A stretch of DNA of 64,000 nucleotides from CAJQQY01 sp045106765 (lineage in GTDB: Bacteria > Bacteroidota > Bacteroidia > Chitinophagales > Saprospiraceae): contig JBGCFD010000160.1 of assembly GCA_045106765.1 (NCBI GenBank), positions 1 through 64,000 on the forward strand, written 5' to 3'. Shown one piece after another: positions 1 through 9,673 of the stretch. Both the position numbers and the translations under genes were made by a program. The notes under the pieces are model-generated. The model was given only the letters and a program-made list of their open reading frames with translations. It had not been told where the DNA came from and did not search any database. Numbering within the stretch: position 1 is the first letter of the stretch; the number at the start of each line of letters is the position of its first letter.

Positions 1-1
1 A

Positions 2-3000
2 ATCAATACGATTCAAGGAAATATTAATTGGTGGAAGTCTCGAGAAGCGCAATTAGCATCGGAGATTTTTACAGCAGATGAATTGGAAAAACTAAGACCA
101 ATTTGTGGAAATGGATTGTCTGATTCTGGAAATTTTGATAACGTTTTGGAGTTTTTAGTTTTAAGTGGGAAATCATTGCCACATGCTTTGATGATGATGA
201 TTCCCGAAGCGTGGCAACATGATGATCAGATGCAAGATTATAAAAAAGCATTTTATGATTATCATGAAAATCTGATAGAACCTTGGGATGGTCCAGCATC
301 AATTTGTTTTACTGATGGCATCCTCGTTGGAGCAACTTTAGATCGAAATGGATTACGTCCGTCGAGGTATTGTTTGACTGAAAATGATGTGTTGATTGTA
401 GCCTCAGAGGCAGGAGCTTTACCAGTAGATCCTTCGACGATTATTTCCAAAGGAAGATTGCAACCAGGGAAAATGTTGATCGCTGACTTGGACGAAAATC
501 GAATTATTGGAGACGAGGAATTAAAAAATGTAGTGTGTCAAAGATTACCTTTTCGAGATTGGTTAAATGAAAATAAATTAGAACTTAAAGATATTCCAAC
601 CTTCAAAAAAGGGACTCAATTTAGGAGTCAAAATAATTTACGACAACTGCAAAAACTATATGGATACACGAAAGAAGATTTGAAATTTATTCTTGGACCA
701 ATGGTCAAAATAGGAAAAGAACCAATTGGTTCGATGGGATCAGATACTCCCTTGGCGATCCTTTCTCAGCAGCCTCAGCACTTGGCGAACTACTTCAAAC
801 AATTGTTTGCACAAGTGACCAATCCACCGATTGACCCAATCCGTGAATATAGTGTTATGTCGCTGTTTACAAAGCTTGGGAGTCAAAATAATATTTTAAA
901 ATTAGATGCCGAACATGCCAAATCTATTCATTTAGATCAACCATTATTGACGATAGAGCAGTTATTAAAAATCAAAAATTTACGTCACAATGATTATAAA
1001 ACGGGGGTCATTGAATTGGTTTTTAAACCTGATGGACAAAAGGGAAGACTCAAAGCAGCCATTGATAACATCTGTGCAATCGCAGAGGATTTGATTCGGA
1101 ATGGAGCAAATATTTTAGTTTTATCCGACTGTTCGGTGAGCACTAATTTAGCTCCGATTCCAACACTTTTGGCAACAGGAGCAATTCATCATCATTTGAT
1201 TCGAGAAGGATTACGAACCAAAACTTCTATCGTTGTGGAAGGAGGTGATATTTGGGAGACCCATCATTTTGCCACTCTGATCGGTTTTGGGGCAGATGCG
1301 ATTAGTCCTTACATGGCATTTTTTACAATAGATGATTTAGTAGATAACAATTTTTTTGAAGAAGAATTTACCAAAGAAATTTTACATCAAAAATATATCA
1401 AGGCGATAGGCAAAGGTTTACTAAAAATAATGTCGAAAAATGGAATTTCGACTTTGCAATCTTATAAAGGTGCACAGATTTTTGAAGCATTGGGAATTCA
1501 CTCTAAAGTGATCGATCAATGTTTTGCAGGTACTGTTTCGAGATTGCAAGGATTAGGTTTTGATGGAATAGCAAAAGAGACTTTAGAAAAATTTGTCAAA
1601 GCCTATCCATCAAAATCTCCTAAGAATAATGCTTTAGAAAATGGAGGAGTTTACGCTTGGAGAGAAGATGGAGAGTTTCATTTATTCAATCCACAGACCA
1701 TTCATTTATTACAATTTGCCACTCGAAAAAGAGATGAGGATGCTTTTAAAAAATATGCAAAACTAATAGATGATCGCGCCGAAAAAGCGTGTACACTTCG
1801 TGGGCTTTTAGATTTTAGAAAAAGTGAATCCATTGCTTTAGAGGAAGTCGAACCAATTGAAGAAATTTTTAAACGCTTTGCTACAGGTGCAATGTCTTTC
1901 GGTTCGATTTCGCATGAAGCGCATTCGACTTTGGCAATTGCGATGAATCGCATTGGCGGTAAAAGTAATAGCGGAGAAGGAGGAGAAGACGTTAGCCGTT
2001 TTAAAAAGAAGAAAAATGGCGACTGGGAACGTTCTGCAATTAAGCAAGTTGCTTCTGGAAGATTTGGTGTCACGAGTCATTATTTGACCAACGCCGATGA
2101 GATTCAAATCAAAATGGCACAAGGTGCAAAACCAGGAGAAGGTGGTCAATTACCTGGACATAAAGTAGATGATTGGATTGGTCGAGTACGGAATTCTACG
2201 CCAGGTGTTGGACTGATTTCACCACCACCACATCATGATATTTATTCTATCGAAGATTTAGCACAGCTTATTTTTGATTTAAAAAATGCAAATCGCCAAG
2301 CTCGAATTAATGTAAAATTGGTTTCGAAAACGGGTGTAGGAATTATTGCCTCTGGTGTCGCCAAAGCACATGCTGATGCAATTTTGATTTCAGGACATGA
2401 TGGAGGCACAGGTGCATCACCGTTGACTTCCATTCGTCATGCAGGCTTGCCGTGGGAACTTGGGTTAGCTGAATCACATCAAACTTTGGTGAAAAATAAA
2501 TTGCGAGACCGAGTGGTTCTACAAACTGATGGACAAATTCGGACCGGTCGAGATTTAGCCATCGCAACACTTTTAGGTGCGGAAGAATGGGGCGTGGCTA
2601 CCGCAGCATTAGTCGTGGAAGGTTGCATAATGATGCGAAAATGTCACATGAATACTTGTCCTGTCGGAATTGCTACACAAAATCCTGACTTGCGAAAACG
2701 CTTCACCGCTAAACCAGAACACATTATTAACTTCTTCACTTTTCTAGCGGAAGATTTGCGAAAATATATGGCGCAACTCGGTTTTCGAACGGTCGAAGAG
2801 ATGGTTGGAAAAGTCGAATTACTAAAACCTAAAAAAGGCATTTCCAATTGGAAATATAAATCATTGGATTTGAGTCCGATACTTTTTAAAGAATCTGTTG
2901 ATGATACAGTTGGACAATTTAAGCAAGTGGAACAAGATCATGGATTGAAAGGAATCTTGGATTGGAAACTGTTGAATCTCATCGGTAAAAGTCTGGATAA

Positions 3001-3754
3001 AGGAAATAGTTTCGCCACTACTTTTTTTGTGAAAAATACAGATCGTGCGGTGGGTACACTTTTGTCTAATGAAATTTCAAAAAGATATGGTCTCGATGGT
3101 TTACCTGAGGACACTTATAGTTTTAGATTTAAAGGTTCAGCTGGACAAAGTTTTGGAGCGTTCTCGGTTCAAGGTTTGACTTTTACTTTAGAAGGTGAGT
3201 CGAATGATTATTTTGGAAAAGGATTGTCTGGTGCAAAATTAATAGTTGTTCCAGATCGGGATGCTCCTTTCGACGCGGGCGAAAATATTATCATTGGCAA
3301 TGTTGCATTTTATGGAGCAACTTCTGGAAAAGCCTTTATCAAAGGTTTGGCAGGAGAAAGATTTGCGGTTAGAAATTCAGGTGTTCATGCAGTTGTCGAA
3401 GGAATCGGAGATCATGGCTGCGAATATATGACAGGAGGTCGAATTATTGTTTTGGGAAAAACAGGTAAAAATTTTGCAGCTGGAATGAGTGGTGGCATTG
3501 CTTATGTTTTTAATGATTGGGGAGGTTTTGAAAATCAATATAATCCTGAATTGGTAGATTTGAATCCATTGGAAGAAGAAGATTTTGAAAATGTAAGAGT
3601 ATTGTTACGAGAACACTTTTTATATACGAGTAGTAAAAAGGCGTTGGAGATTTTAAATAATTGGGAACAGCAAAAAAATACTTTTATCAAAGTCATTCCA
3701 AGAGATTATAAAAGAATTCTCGAACAGGAAAAGCAAAAAGAATTGATTGTATAA
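2..3754 (+). CDS. gltB: Glutamate synthase (NADPH) large subunit, 5' truncated by window
   Basis: Large subunit of glutamate synthase, which moves the amide nitrogen of glutamine to 2-oxoglutarate with GltD supplying electrons. The reading frame is open from base 2, and the residues before the first internal start (NTIQGNINWW) match the GATase-2 domain, so the N-terminal catalytic cysteine and roughly 270-300 residues lie outside the window. What remains is the end of the glutaminase domain, the central domain, the FMN-binding TIM barrel and the C-terminal GXGXG beta-helix. The [3Fe-4S] cysteines are visible with the family spacing C-x5-C-x4-C in MRKCHMNTCPVG, followed by the GEGGQLPGHKV flavin/2-oxoglutarate loop upstream. 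The stop is at 3752-3754. gltD follows after 98 bases on the same strand, as is usual. The TTG at 83 is internal and is not the start. Confidence 0.97.
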   Translation: MNTIQGNINWWKSREAQLASEIFTADELEKLRPICGNGLSDSGNFDNVLEFLVLSGKSLPHALMMMIPEAWQHDDQMQDYKKAFYDYHENLIEPWDGPASICFTDGILVGATLDRNGLRPSRYCLTENDVLIVASEAGALPVDPSTIISKGRLQPGKMLIADLDENRIIGDEELKNVVCQRLPFRDWLNENKLELKDIPTFKKGTQFRSQNNLRQLQKLYGYTKEDLKFILGPMVKIGKEPIGSMGSDTPLAILSQQPQHLANYFKQLFAQVTNPPIDPIREYSVMSLFTKLGSQNNILKLDAEHAKSIHLDQPLLTIEQLLKIKNLRHNDYKTGVIELVFKPDGQKGRLKAAIDNICAIAEDLIRNGANILVLSDCSVSTNLAPIPTLLATGAIHHHLIREGLRTKTSIVVEGGDIWETHHFATLIGFGADAISPYMAFFTIDDLVDNNFFEEEFTKEILHQKYIKAIGKGLLKIMSKNGISTLQSYKGAQIFEALGIHSKVIDQCFAGTVSRLQGLGFDGIAKETLEKFVKAYPSKSPKNNALENGGVYAWREDGEFHLFNPQTIHLLQFATRKRDEDAFKKYAKLIDDRAEKACTLRGLLDFRKSESIALEEVEPIEEIFKRFATGAMSFGSISHEAHSTLAIAMNRIGGKSNSGEGGEDVSRFKKKKNGDWERSAIKQVASGRFGVTSHYLTNADEIQIKMAQGAKPGEGGQLPGHKVDDWIGRVRNSTPGVGLISPPPHHDIYSIEDLAQLIFDLKNANRQARINVKLVSKTGVGIIASGVAKAHADAILISGHDGGTGASPLTSIRHAGLPWELGLAESHQTLVKNKLRDRVVLQTDGQIRTGRDLAIATLLGAEEWGVATAALVVEGCIMMRKCHMNTCPVGIATQNPDLRKRFTAKPEHIINFFTFLAEDLRKYMAQLGFRTVEEMVGKVELLKPKKGISNWKYKSLDLSPILFKESVDDTVGQFKQVEQDHGLKGILDWKLLNLIGKSLDKGNSFATTFFVKNTDRAVGTLLSNEISKRYGLDGLPEDTYSFRFKGSAGQSFGAFSVQGLTFTLEGESNDYFGKGLSGAKLIVVPDRDAPFDAGENIIIGNVAFYGATSGKAFIKGLAGERFAVRNSGVHAVVEGIGDHGCEYMTGGRIIVLGKTGKNFAAGMSGGIAYVFNDWGGFENQYNPELVDLNPLEEEDFENVRVLLREHFLYTSSKKALEILNNWEQQKNTFIKVIPRDYKRILEQEKQKELIV

Positions 3755-3852
3755 GAGGAGTCGGAGCGTAATTTTCAGAGGTTGATTTTTAATTAGTTTC
3801 TAGATTTTTTTCACAAAACACGATTCATAGATTCGTTTTATTATTTATAAAT

Positions 3853-5286
3853 ATGGCAGATCCACAAGGTTTTTTAAAATATAAAAGAGAGTTACCTAAA
3901 TCCCGAAAAGTAGCAATTCGAGTAAAAGATTACAATGAAATCTACAAAGATTTTTCTGATAAAAAAGTCAAAACACAAGCAAGTCGATGCATGGATTGTG
4001 GTGTTCCATTTTGTCATTCAGGTTGTCCATTAGGAAATGTGATTCCTGATTTTAACGATGCTGTTTATCAAGAAGATTGGGAAGATGCCTATCATATTTT
4101 AAGTGCGACGAATAACTTCCCAGAATTTACAGGACGAATTTGCCCTGCCCCTTGCGAGTCAAAATGTGTTTTGGGAATCAATCAACCGCCTGTGGCAATT
4201 GAGTTGATTGAAAAGAATATTATTGAAAAAGCATTTGAAAAAGGATTTGTTCAACCAAATCCTCCTGTGATTCGTTCGGGGAAAAAAGTTGCGGTGGTTG
4301 GTTCTGGTCCAGCAGGATTGGCAGCAGCAGCGCAATTAAATCAGGAAGGACATTCGGTAACCGTTTATGAAAGAAATTCTCGAATTGGAGGTTTGCTTCG
4401 ATATGGAATTCCAGATTTTAAATTAGAAAAATGGGTGATCGATCGTCGTTTGCAAATCATGGAAGCAGAAGGAATTCGATTTGAGGTGAATGCAAATGTG
4501 GGAGGAAATGTTCCAACCAAAAAATTGATGGATGAATTTGACGCAATCGTTTTATGTGGCGGATCTACTATTCCTCGAAAATTAAATGTCAAAGGGGAAA
4601 ACCTAAAAGGAGTACATTTTGCGATGGAATTTTTGGAACAAAATAATAAAAGAGTAGCAGGCGATACTATTTCCAAAAAAGAAGAATTGCTAGCTACTGG
4701 AAAAAATGTTTTGGTGATTGGAGGAGGCGACACCGGTTCAGATTGTATTGGAACTTCTAATCGACACGAAGCTAAATCAATTTTGCAATTAGAAATTTTG
4801 GCGCAACCACCTAAGAAACGACCAACCGATATTCCATGGACTGCAGCGCCAATGTTGCTAAAAACAACTTCTTCCCACGAGGAAGGTTGCGAACGAGAAT
4901 GGGCAATTTTAACCAAAGAATTTATTGGCGATAAAAAAGGAAACCTCAAGGCCGTAAAATTAGTCAATCTAAAATGGACTATGAACGAGGAAACTGGTCG
5001 CTCTAATTTTGAAGAAATTGAAGGAACGGAAAGAGAAATTCCTTGCGAGTTAGCATTGTTGGCGGTCGGGTATTTGCATCCACAAAAAGAAGGTTTGTTG
5101 GAAAAGTTAAATATTGAATTGACGGAGCGAGGTAATGTCAAAGAGGAGAATTATCAAACTAATGTAGATAAAGTTTTTACTGCGGGAGATATGCGTAGAG
5201 GGCAATCGTTGGTTGTTTGGGCGATTGCAGAAGGACGGAAGGTGGCTGAATCGGTGAATGAATTTTTGGCGAAGGAACATGTCTAA
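3853..5286 (+). CDS. gltD: Glutamate synthase small subunit
   Basis: Beta subunit of NADPH-dependent glutamate synthase, 477 residues, a normal length. It takes electrons from NADPH through FAD and [4Fe-4S] clusters to GltB. The N-terminal third holds the cluster cysteines: CMDCGVPFCHSGCPLGN near residue 42 and CPAPCESKC near 96. A Rossmann FAD motif (VVGSGPAGLAAA) follows near residue 148, and a second nucleotide-binding motif (VIGGGDTGSDC) near 292. The C-terminal TAGDMRRGQSLVVWAI is the family FAD-contact segment. It lies 98 bases after gltB and is probably co-transcribed with it. The ATG at 3853 fits the family N-terminus (MADPQGFLKY). Confidence 0.97.
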   Translation: MADPQGFLKYKRELPKSRKVAIRVKDYNEIYKDFSDKKVKTQASRCMDCGVPFCHSGCPLGNVIPDFNDAVYQEDWEDAYHILSATNNFPEFTGRICPAPCESKCVLGINQPPVAIELIEKNIIEKAFEKGFVQPNPPVIRSGKKVAVVGSGPAGLAAAAQLNQEGHSVTVYERNSRIGGLLRYGIPDFKLEKWVIDRRLQIMEAEGIRFEVNANVGGNVPTKKLMDEFDAIVLCGGSTIPRKLNVKGENLKGVHFAMEFLEQNNKRVAGDTISKKEELLATGKNVLVIGGGDTGSDCIGTSNRHEAKSILQLEILAQPPKKRPTDIPWTAAPMLLKTTSSHEEGCEREWAILTKEFIGDKKGNLKAVKLVNLKWTMNEETGRSNFEEIEGTEREIPCELALLAVGYLHPQKEGLLEKLNIELTERGNVKEENYQTNVDKVFTAGDMRRGQSLVVWAIAEGRKVAESVNEFLAKEHV

Positions 5287-5323
5287 TAAGTTGAAAACTT
5301 AAAATCACTCCAGAATTTTTATT

Positions 5324-5375
5324 ACCACATAGAACACATAGTTAAAAATCTATGTGTTCTATGTGCCTATGTGGT
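5324..5375. repeat. 52-bp interrupted palindrome after gltD
   Basis: The left arm 5324-5341 (ACCACATAGAACACATAG) pairs with 5350-5365 (CTATGTGTTCTATGTG) plus GTGGT at 5371-5375, with a 5-base interruption on the right side. It lies 38 bases after the gltD stop and before the SDR gene. There is no T-run immediately after the stem, so it is not a classical intrinsic terminator, although it could act as a 3'-end stem. It resembles dispersed intergenic palindromes known in Bacteroidota. Confidence 0.75.
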
Positions 5376-5538
5376 GAAATTATTTCGCAAAAATTAAACT
5401 AATCAAAAATAACTCTCAAATCATATTTAAGTAAAATTTTTTTCTGTAATATTTCCTACACTAATTAAACAAGGTAAATATTTTCCGAATCCAAAAGGTG
5501 TAAGTTTGATCATAATTTATTTTGATAAAAAATAGAAA

Positions 5539-6381
5539 ATGAAAAACCTCCAAAACAAAGTAGTCGTCATCACCGGCGCAGCATCAGGAATCGGGAAAGC
5601 ATTGGCTCAACATTTTGCCAAAGCAGGAAGTCATTTAGCTCTAAATGATTTTAATGAAATGGGACTTTTGCAAACAGTTAAAGAACTTCAATCCATAGCA
5701 ACGGGTAAAATATTTTCCGCACCATTCGATGTTTCTAAAGTGGGAAATTTTGAAAAATTTGCTCAGCAAGTCTCTGAAACATTCGGACGTGTAGATATTG
5801 TTATAAATAACGCTGGAGTTGCACTCGGAAAAGTTTCGGTGGAAGATTTAAGTTATAAAGATTTGGAATGGGTGATGAATATTAATTTTTATGGAATGGT
5901 TTACGGCACAAAATCATTTCTTCCATTTTTGAAAAAACAAAGCGAAGCAGCCTTAATAAATATTTCAAGTGTTTTCGGATTGGCTGGAATTGGACATCAA
6001 GGAGCTTATTGTGCTTCCAAATTTGCCATTCGTGGATTTACAGAATCACTTCGAATGGAAGCACTTCAAGATTTTCCTCACGTGCAAATTCATACCGTTC
6101 ATCCAGGTGGAATAAAAACTAATATTGCAAGAAATTCCCGATGGGTAGAGGAGAATATTTCGGAAGAAAAAAAAGAAGAAACGACTAAGAATTTTGAAAG
6201 AATGTTTATCACTACTCCTGAATCAGCAGCGGCAACAATTGTCAAAGGCATTCAGAAAAAGAAATCTAAAATTGTGATTGGAAAAGATGGAAGACAGATG
6301 GATTGGTTAGTTAGATTAATGCCTACCGGGTATTCCAAAATTATTCTTAATCAATTAAAAAAAGAGAATTTGACAGATTAA
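5539..6381 (+). CDS. Short-chain dehydrogenase/reductase (SDR)
   Basis: A classical SDR of 280 residues that would use NAD(P)H to reduce or oxidise a small carbonyl or alcohol substrate in the cytoplasm; the substrate cannot be told from sequence. The cofactor motif TGAASGIG is at residues 12-19, NNAG at 90-93, and the catalytic Ser144, Tyr157 and Lys161 are in ISSVFGLAG...YCASK. The segment HPGGIKTNIA after the active site is also typical. It is transcribed alone, converging with the lipoyl protein gene only 10 bases downstream. The ATG at 5539 begins directly before the first beta strand, as in the family. Confidence 0.93.
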   Translation: MKNLQNKVVVITGAASGIGKALAQHFAKAGSHLALNDFNEMGLLQTVKELQSIATGKIFSAPFDVSKVGNFEKFAQQVSETFGRVDIVINNAGVALGKVSVEDLSYKDLEWVMNINFYGMVYGTKSFLPFLKKQSEAALINISSVFGLAGIGHQGAYCASKFAIRGFTESLRMEALQDFPHVQIHTVHPGGIKTNIARNSRWVEENISEEKKEETTKNFERMFITTPESAAATIVKGIQKKKSKIVIGKDGRQMDWLVRLMPTGYSKIILNQLKKENLTD

Positions 6382-6391
6382 AGAAACACGT

Positions 6392-6790
6392 TTATTTATT
6401 GTTATAAAAAACTTTTATATAGTCTTTATATTCATCTGCTGACATTAATTCATTCCATTCAGAGAGATTCAAAACTTCCATTTTTACCAGCCAACCTTTT
6501 TCGTAAGGTGATTCATTTACCCAATTTGGATGGTTCTTCAAATTAATATTAATTGATGTGATTTTCCCACTTGTAGGAGATTCTACTTCAGTTGTGATTT
6601 TATCAGATTCAATTAAAACCAATTCTTGGCCTTTTTTAATGATATCTCCCACCTGTGGTAGATTTATTGAATTTACTTTTCCAAAAACTGTTTGGGCGAA
6701 ATCAGTAATTCCAATTGTAAATGTATTGTTATTTTTGATTATCCACTCGTTGGTTTCGTTGTATCGGGCTAATTGATTGATTTTTTTCAT
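6392..6790 (-). CDS. GcvH-like lipoyl-carrier protein
   Basis: A 132-residue protein with the full fold order of the glycine cleavage H protein: an N-terminal TNEWI segment, GITDFAQ near residue 27, LPQVGD, the lipoyl hairpin, then NESPYEKGWLVKM and a C-terminal helix ending ADEY. The modified lysine should be Lys64. Its surroundings read ESDKITTEVESPTSGK, whereas H proteins have ESVKA; the ESDK form is that of lipoyl domains of 2-oxo-acid dehydrogenase E2 subunits. No gcvT, gcvP or lipoyl ligase gene is in the window. It may be the ordinary H protein or a divergent lipoyl carrier, and I cannot decide from sequence. It converges on the SDR gene. Confidence 0.8.
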   Translation of the reverse strand: MKKINQLARYNETNEWIIKNNNTFTIGITDFAQTVFGKVNSINLPQVGDIIKKGQELVLIESDKITTEVESPTSGKITSININLKNHPNWVNESPYEKGWLVKMEVLNLSEWNELMSADEYKDYIKVFYNNK

Positions 6791-6902
6791 TAGACAATTC
6801 TTAACAAGGATTAAGAAATATTAATCTGATTATAAAAGTAAAAAGTTAAACTTAGTTTGTAAATTTATAAAAACAATATTTACAAATTTAAATTTAGCTA
6901 TT

Positions 6903-8003
6903 ATGAAAATATTCATACCAATTTTTTCTTTTTTCTTTTTATTTCAAAATGTATTAATCGGTCAAACTTTTGTTTCTCCTTCATCTGTGGCTTATGATAA
7001 TGCTGCTCAAGAATATTTTGTGTGCAATAGTGCAGGAGGTGATATTTTTCGCATGGATGGAAGTGGAAATATAAGTCCATTCAAATCTGGTTTGGGTGGA
7101 TTATTAAGTTTAGCAATTTTTGATGAGATTGTGTATGTTTCTGAAGGGTGGCCATCAGGTGCAACTATTTATGGATTTGACAAAACGAGTGGTGATGAAG
7201 TTTTTTCAATCACACTAAATGGTACCAACCAAGTCAATGATTTGTTATTTGATAGTACTGGTGTGTTATTTGTGAGTGATCGTGAATCAGCAAAAATATT
7301 TAAAATTGATATACTAAATTCCACTTCTGAAACTTTGGTAGGTGCAGGAGAAATTTCAGGACCCAATGGGATGATGTTAAATGGATCTGATCAAATAATA
7401 GTAGCTTCAACTGAAGGTAAGATTTTTAGCGTGAACACATCAAATGGAAATACGACTTTGTTAACAACGAATGGGTATGAATCCCAAGATGGAATAGCTG
7501 CTGATAAATTTGGAAATATTTTTATTTCAAGTTGGTCTACGACAGGTGAAACTTTTCTATTCTATTATCCCGAAGGTGATTTTACACAAGAACCAATCGA
7601 ACTTTTTAGTAATGGATTTGGTATGGGAGATTTCGCTTATAATCCAGATGAGCATCTTTTGGCTATTCCAAATTGGAATCAAAATTCTATCACTTTTTAT
7701 GAATTAGAAACGACTAGTGCTGCAAATGAAATTATTCTTCCAAATAGTTTTATTAGTCTTTTTCCCAATCCAATTATTAAAAATGATTTTTTGACTATTC
7801 AGAGTGAAAATGTAAACCTTGGAGAAAATTGGAAATGCACAATGATAAACTCATCAGGTAAAGTAATCAAAAGATGGAATTTAGATCAAGTTCAAAATAC
7901 CAAAATTCAATTTAATTCTAGTAGCATTTCTGCTGGATTTTATCTTTTAATATTTGAACGGGAAGGGAAAAGGATATATAAAAAAATGATTGTTGGCGAA
8001 TAA
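6903..8003 (+). CDS. Secreted beta-propeller protein with T9SS sorting domain
   Basis: A 366-residue secreted protein. Residues 1-20 form a signal peptide ending at IGQ. The body (about 22-275) repeats the NHL/SMP-30-type propeller pattern, with blades such as GIAADKFGNIFISSW and NDLLFDSTGVLFVSD. The last 80 residues begin with SLFPNP and end in YKKMIVGE, which is a type A T9SS C-terminal sorting domain, so export to the surface or medium by the type IX system is expected. The ligand or enzymatic role is unknown. The two hydrolase genes follow at 7 bases and with an overlap, suggesting one transcript. Confidence 0.85.
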   Translation: MKIFIPIFSFFFLFQNVLIGQTFVSPSSVAYDNAAQEYFVCNSAGGDIFRMDGSGNISPFKSGLGGLLSLAIFDEIVYVSEGWPSGATIYGFDKTSGDEVFSITLNGTNQVNDLLFDSTGVLFVSDRESAKIFKIDILNSTSETLVGAGEISGPNGMMLNGSDQIIVASTEGKIFSVNTSNGNTTLLTTNGYESQDGIAADKFGNIFISSWSTTGETFLFYYPEGDFTQEPIELFSNGFGMGDFAYNPDEHLLAIPNWNQNSITFYELETTSAANEIILPNSFISLFPNPIIKNDFLTIQSENVNLGENWKCTMINSSGKVIKRWNLDQVQNTKIQFNSSSISAGFYLLIFEREGKRIYKKMIVGE

Positions 8004-8009
8004 AATAAT

Positions 8010-8804
8010 ATGAAGATTTTTATGCAGTTTATATATTTTCTGTTTGCACTTTATGTTTTGATTTGCATTTTGTTATATTTCTTTCAGGAACGTTTGATTT
8101 TTTTTCCTCAAAAATTAGTGGTAGATCACACCTTTCATTTCGATGGAGATTTTGAAGAAAAATTTTTCCAAGTCGATGATGAAACGATGGTTCATGCCCT
8201 CCATTTTTTTTCCAAAAATCCAAAAGGAGTTATTTTATATTTTCATGGAAATGCTGGTTCATTAGAGGATTGGGGAGAAGTTGCAGATGATTTTGTCAAA
8301 ATGGAATATGATGTTTTGATTTCTGATTTTCGAGGTTTCGGAAAAAGTACAGGTAAGATAAGTGAATCAGGATTTTATCAAGATGCTCAGATGTTGTATG
8401 ATTTTTTATTGGAAAAATATGACGCTTCGCAAATCACTATTTTTGGAAGATCGCTCGGAACAGGAGTAGCAGTTGATCTGGCCTCTAAGAATAGAGCTAA
8501 AAGATTAATTCTCGAAACTCCATTTGCCAACTTTGCAGATTTGGCTCAAAGTCGATTTAAAATATTTCCCGTAAAAGCATTGTTAAAATTCAGTTTTTCT
8601 AATAAAGATAAATTAGAAAAAGTTGAATGTCCAGCCCATATTTTTCATGGAATAAATGATGAAGTAATTCCATACCATCATACCAAAGAATTAGAATCAA
8701 TTTTGAAAGCAGATTGGACTTTTACAACAATCAAAAACGGAAACCATAACAATCTATTTACATTTCAAGAATATTGGACTAAAATTAAAGCTATATTAAA
8801 ATGA
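8010..8804 (+). CDS. Alpha/beta hydrolase, membrane-anchored (BEM46-like)
   Basis: A 264-residue hydrolase. Residues 5-25 are hydrophobic and look like an uncleaved N-terminal anchor. The fold markers are the HGNAG oxyanion segment at 79-83, the nucleophile elbow GRSLG with Ser148, Asp217 in HGINDEVIP and His246 in NGNHNN. This is the BEM46/serine aminopeptidase-like subgroup, which commonly acts on small esters or lipids; the substrate here is unknown. It starts 7 bases after the propeller gene and overlaps the next hydrolase by four bases (ATGA), so translational coupling is likely. Confidence 0.88.
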   Translation: MKIFMQFIYFLFALYVLICILLYFFQERLIFFPQKLVVDHTFHFDGDFEEKFFQVDDETMVHALHFFSKNPKGVILYFHGNAGSLEDWGEVADDFVKMEYDVLISDFRGFGKSTGKISESGFYQDAQMLYDFLLEKYDASQITIFGRSLGTGVAVDLASKNRAKRLILETPFANFADLAQSRFKIFPVKALLKFSFSNKDKLEKVECPAHIFHGINDEVIPYHHTKELESILKADWTFTTIKNGNHNNLFTFQEYWTKIKAILK

Positions 8805-9673
8805 AATTTTTTTCAAAAAAGAATTTATTAATCCTATCTGTGATTGGATTAATATTTTGGATGTGTGGTAGTTTGTTAGGAAGCAAAATTGCTACACGAG
8901 CACATCCTCAAAAAATCCCTTCTTTCCAAAAATATTTTTCGCAAACTGTTGAAAATCAATTGTTTAAGTCTTTTGATCAATTAGAAATCTCATCTTGGTT
9001 TATTCCAAATGATACTTCTACAAAAGCAATTATTTTGCTTAGTGGAATTCGTGGTATCTTATTGTGTGTTATTTCTAGGGCTAAATTTTATCTACAAAAA
9101 GGCTTCAATGTTTTAATGCCTGACTTGCGTGGAACGGGAGAGAGTGGGGGAGATTTAATTTCTTTTGGCTGGAAAGAACGATTTGACTTATTGGCTAGTG
9201 TTGATCTTTTAAAGAAAAAGGGAATGGATAAAATTGCCGTACATGGAATGTCATTGGGTGCTGCAACGATTGTTTATAGCTTTCAGGAAAAACCAAATTA
9301 TGATTTTGTCGTGCTCGAATCTTGCTATGATAATATCACTAATGCTTTAAAAAATCGAGTGGACAAATATCCAATTCCATCATTTGCATTTTACCCAATG
9401 ACAAAATTTACTGAAATGAGAGTGGAAGCAAGTTCTGAAGATTTGAGCCCCGAAAAATATATTGGATTAAATAAATCTCCCATTTTTATCCTAGCTGGAG
9501 ATGCCGAGAAAAAAGTAAAAAAAGAAGAAACGGAAAAATTATTTTTAAAATGTAATTCTATAACAAAACAATTACATTTCTTTAAAAATGCTTACCATGA
9601 AGATTTTATGAATAGATATGAAGAAGAGTGGAAAGATGAAATGGAGAAATGGTTGATGAGAGTATCGAGCTAA
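8801..9673 (+). CDS. Alpha/beta hydrolase with N-terminal membrane segment
   Basis: A 290-residue hydrolase overlapping the previous gene by ATGA. Residues 8-28 are hydrophobic with no clear cleavage site, suggesting a membrane anchor. The nucleophile is Ser151 in HGMSLGAAT, the acid probably Asp234 in LAGDAEKKV, and the base His266 in NAYHEDF. The oxyanion stretch reads SGIRG instead of the usual HG(x)xG, a small departure. It is distantly similar to its neighbour in architecture, so the pair may derive from an old duplication, but the sequences have diverged greatly. The substrate is unknown. Confidence 0.82.
   Translation: MKFFSKKNLLILSVIGLIFWMCGSLLGSKIATRAHPQKIPSFQKYFSQTVENQLFKSFDQLEISSWFIPNDTSTKAIILLSGIRGILLCVISRAKFYLQKGFNVLMPDLRGTGESGGDLISFGWKERFDLLASVDLLKKKGMDKIAVHGMSLGAATIVYSFQEKPNYDFVVLESCYDNITNALKNRVDKYPIPSFAFYPMTKFTEMRVEASSEDLSPEKYIGLNKSPIFILAGDAEKKVKKEETEKLFLKCNSITKQLHFFKNAYHEDFMNRYEEEWKDEMEKWLMRVSS

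Noticed and set aside
4365..5141. 258-residue open frame on the minus strand opposite gltD
   Set aside because: It lies entirely within gltD, which has clear motifs throughout; the opposite frame shows no domain.
8010..9673. Toxin-antitoxin or defence pair from the two overlapping hydrolase genes
   Set aside because: Both have complete hydrolase triads and are full-length enzymes; nothing indicates a defence role.
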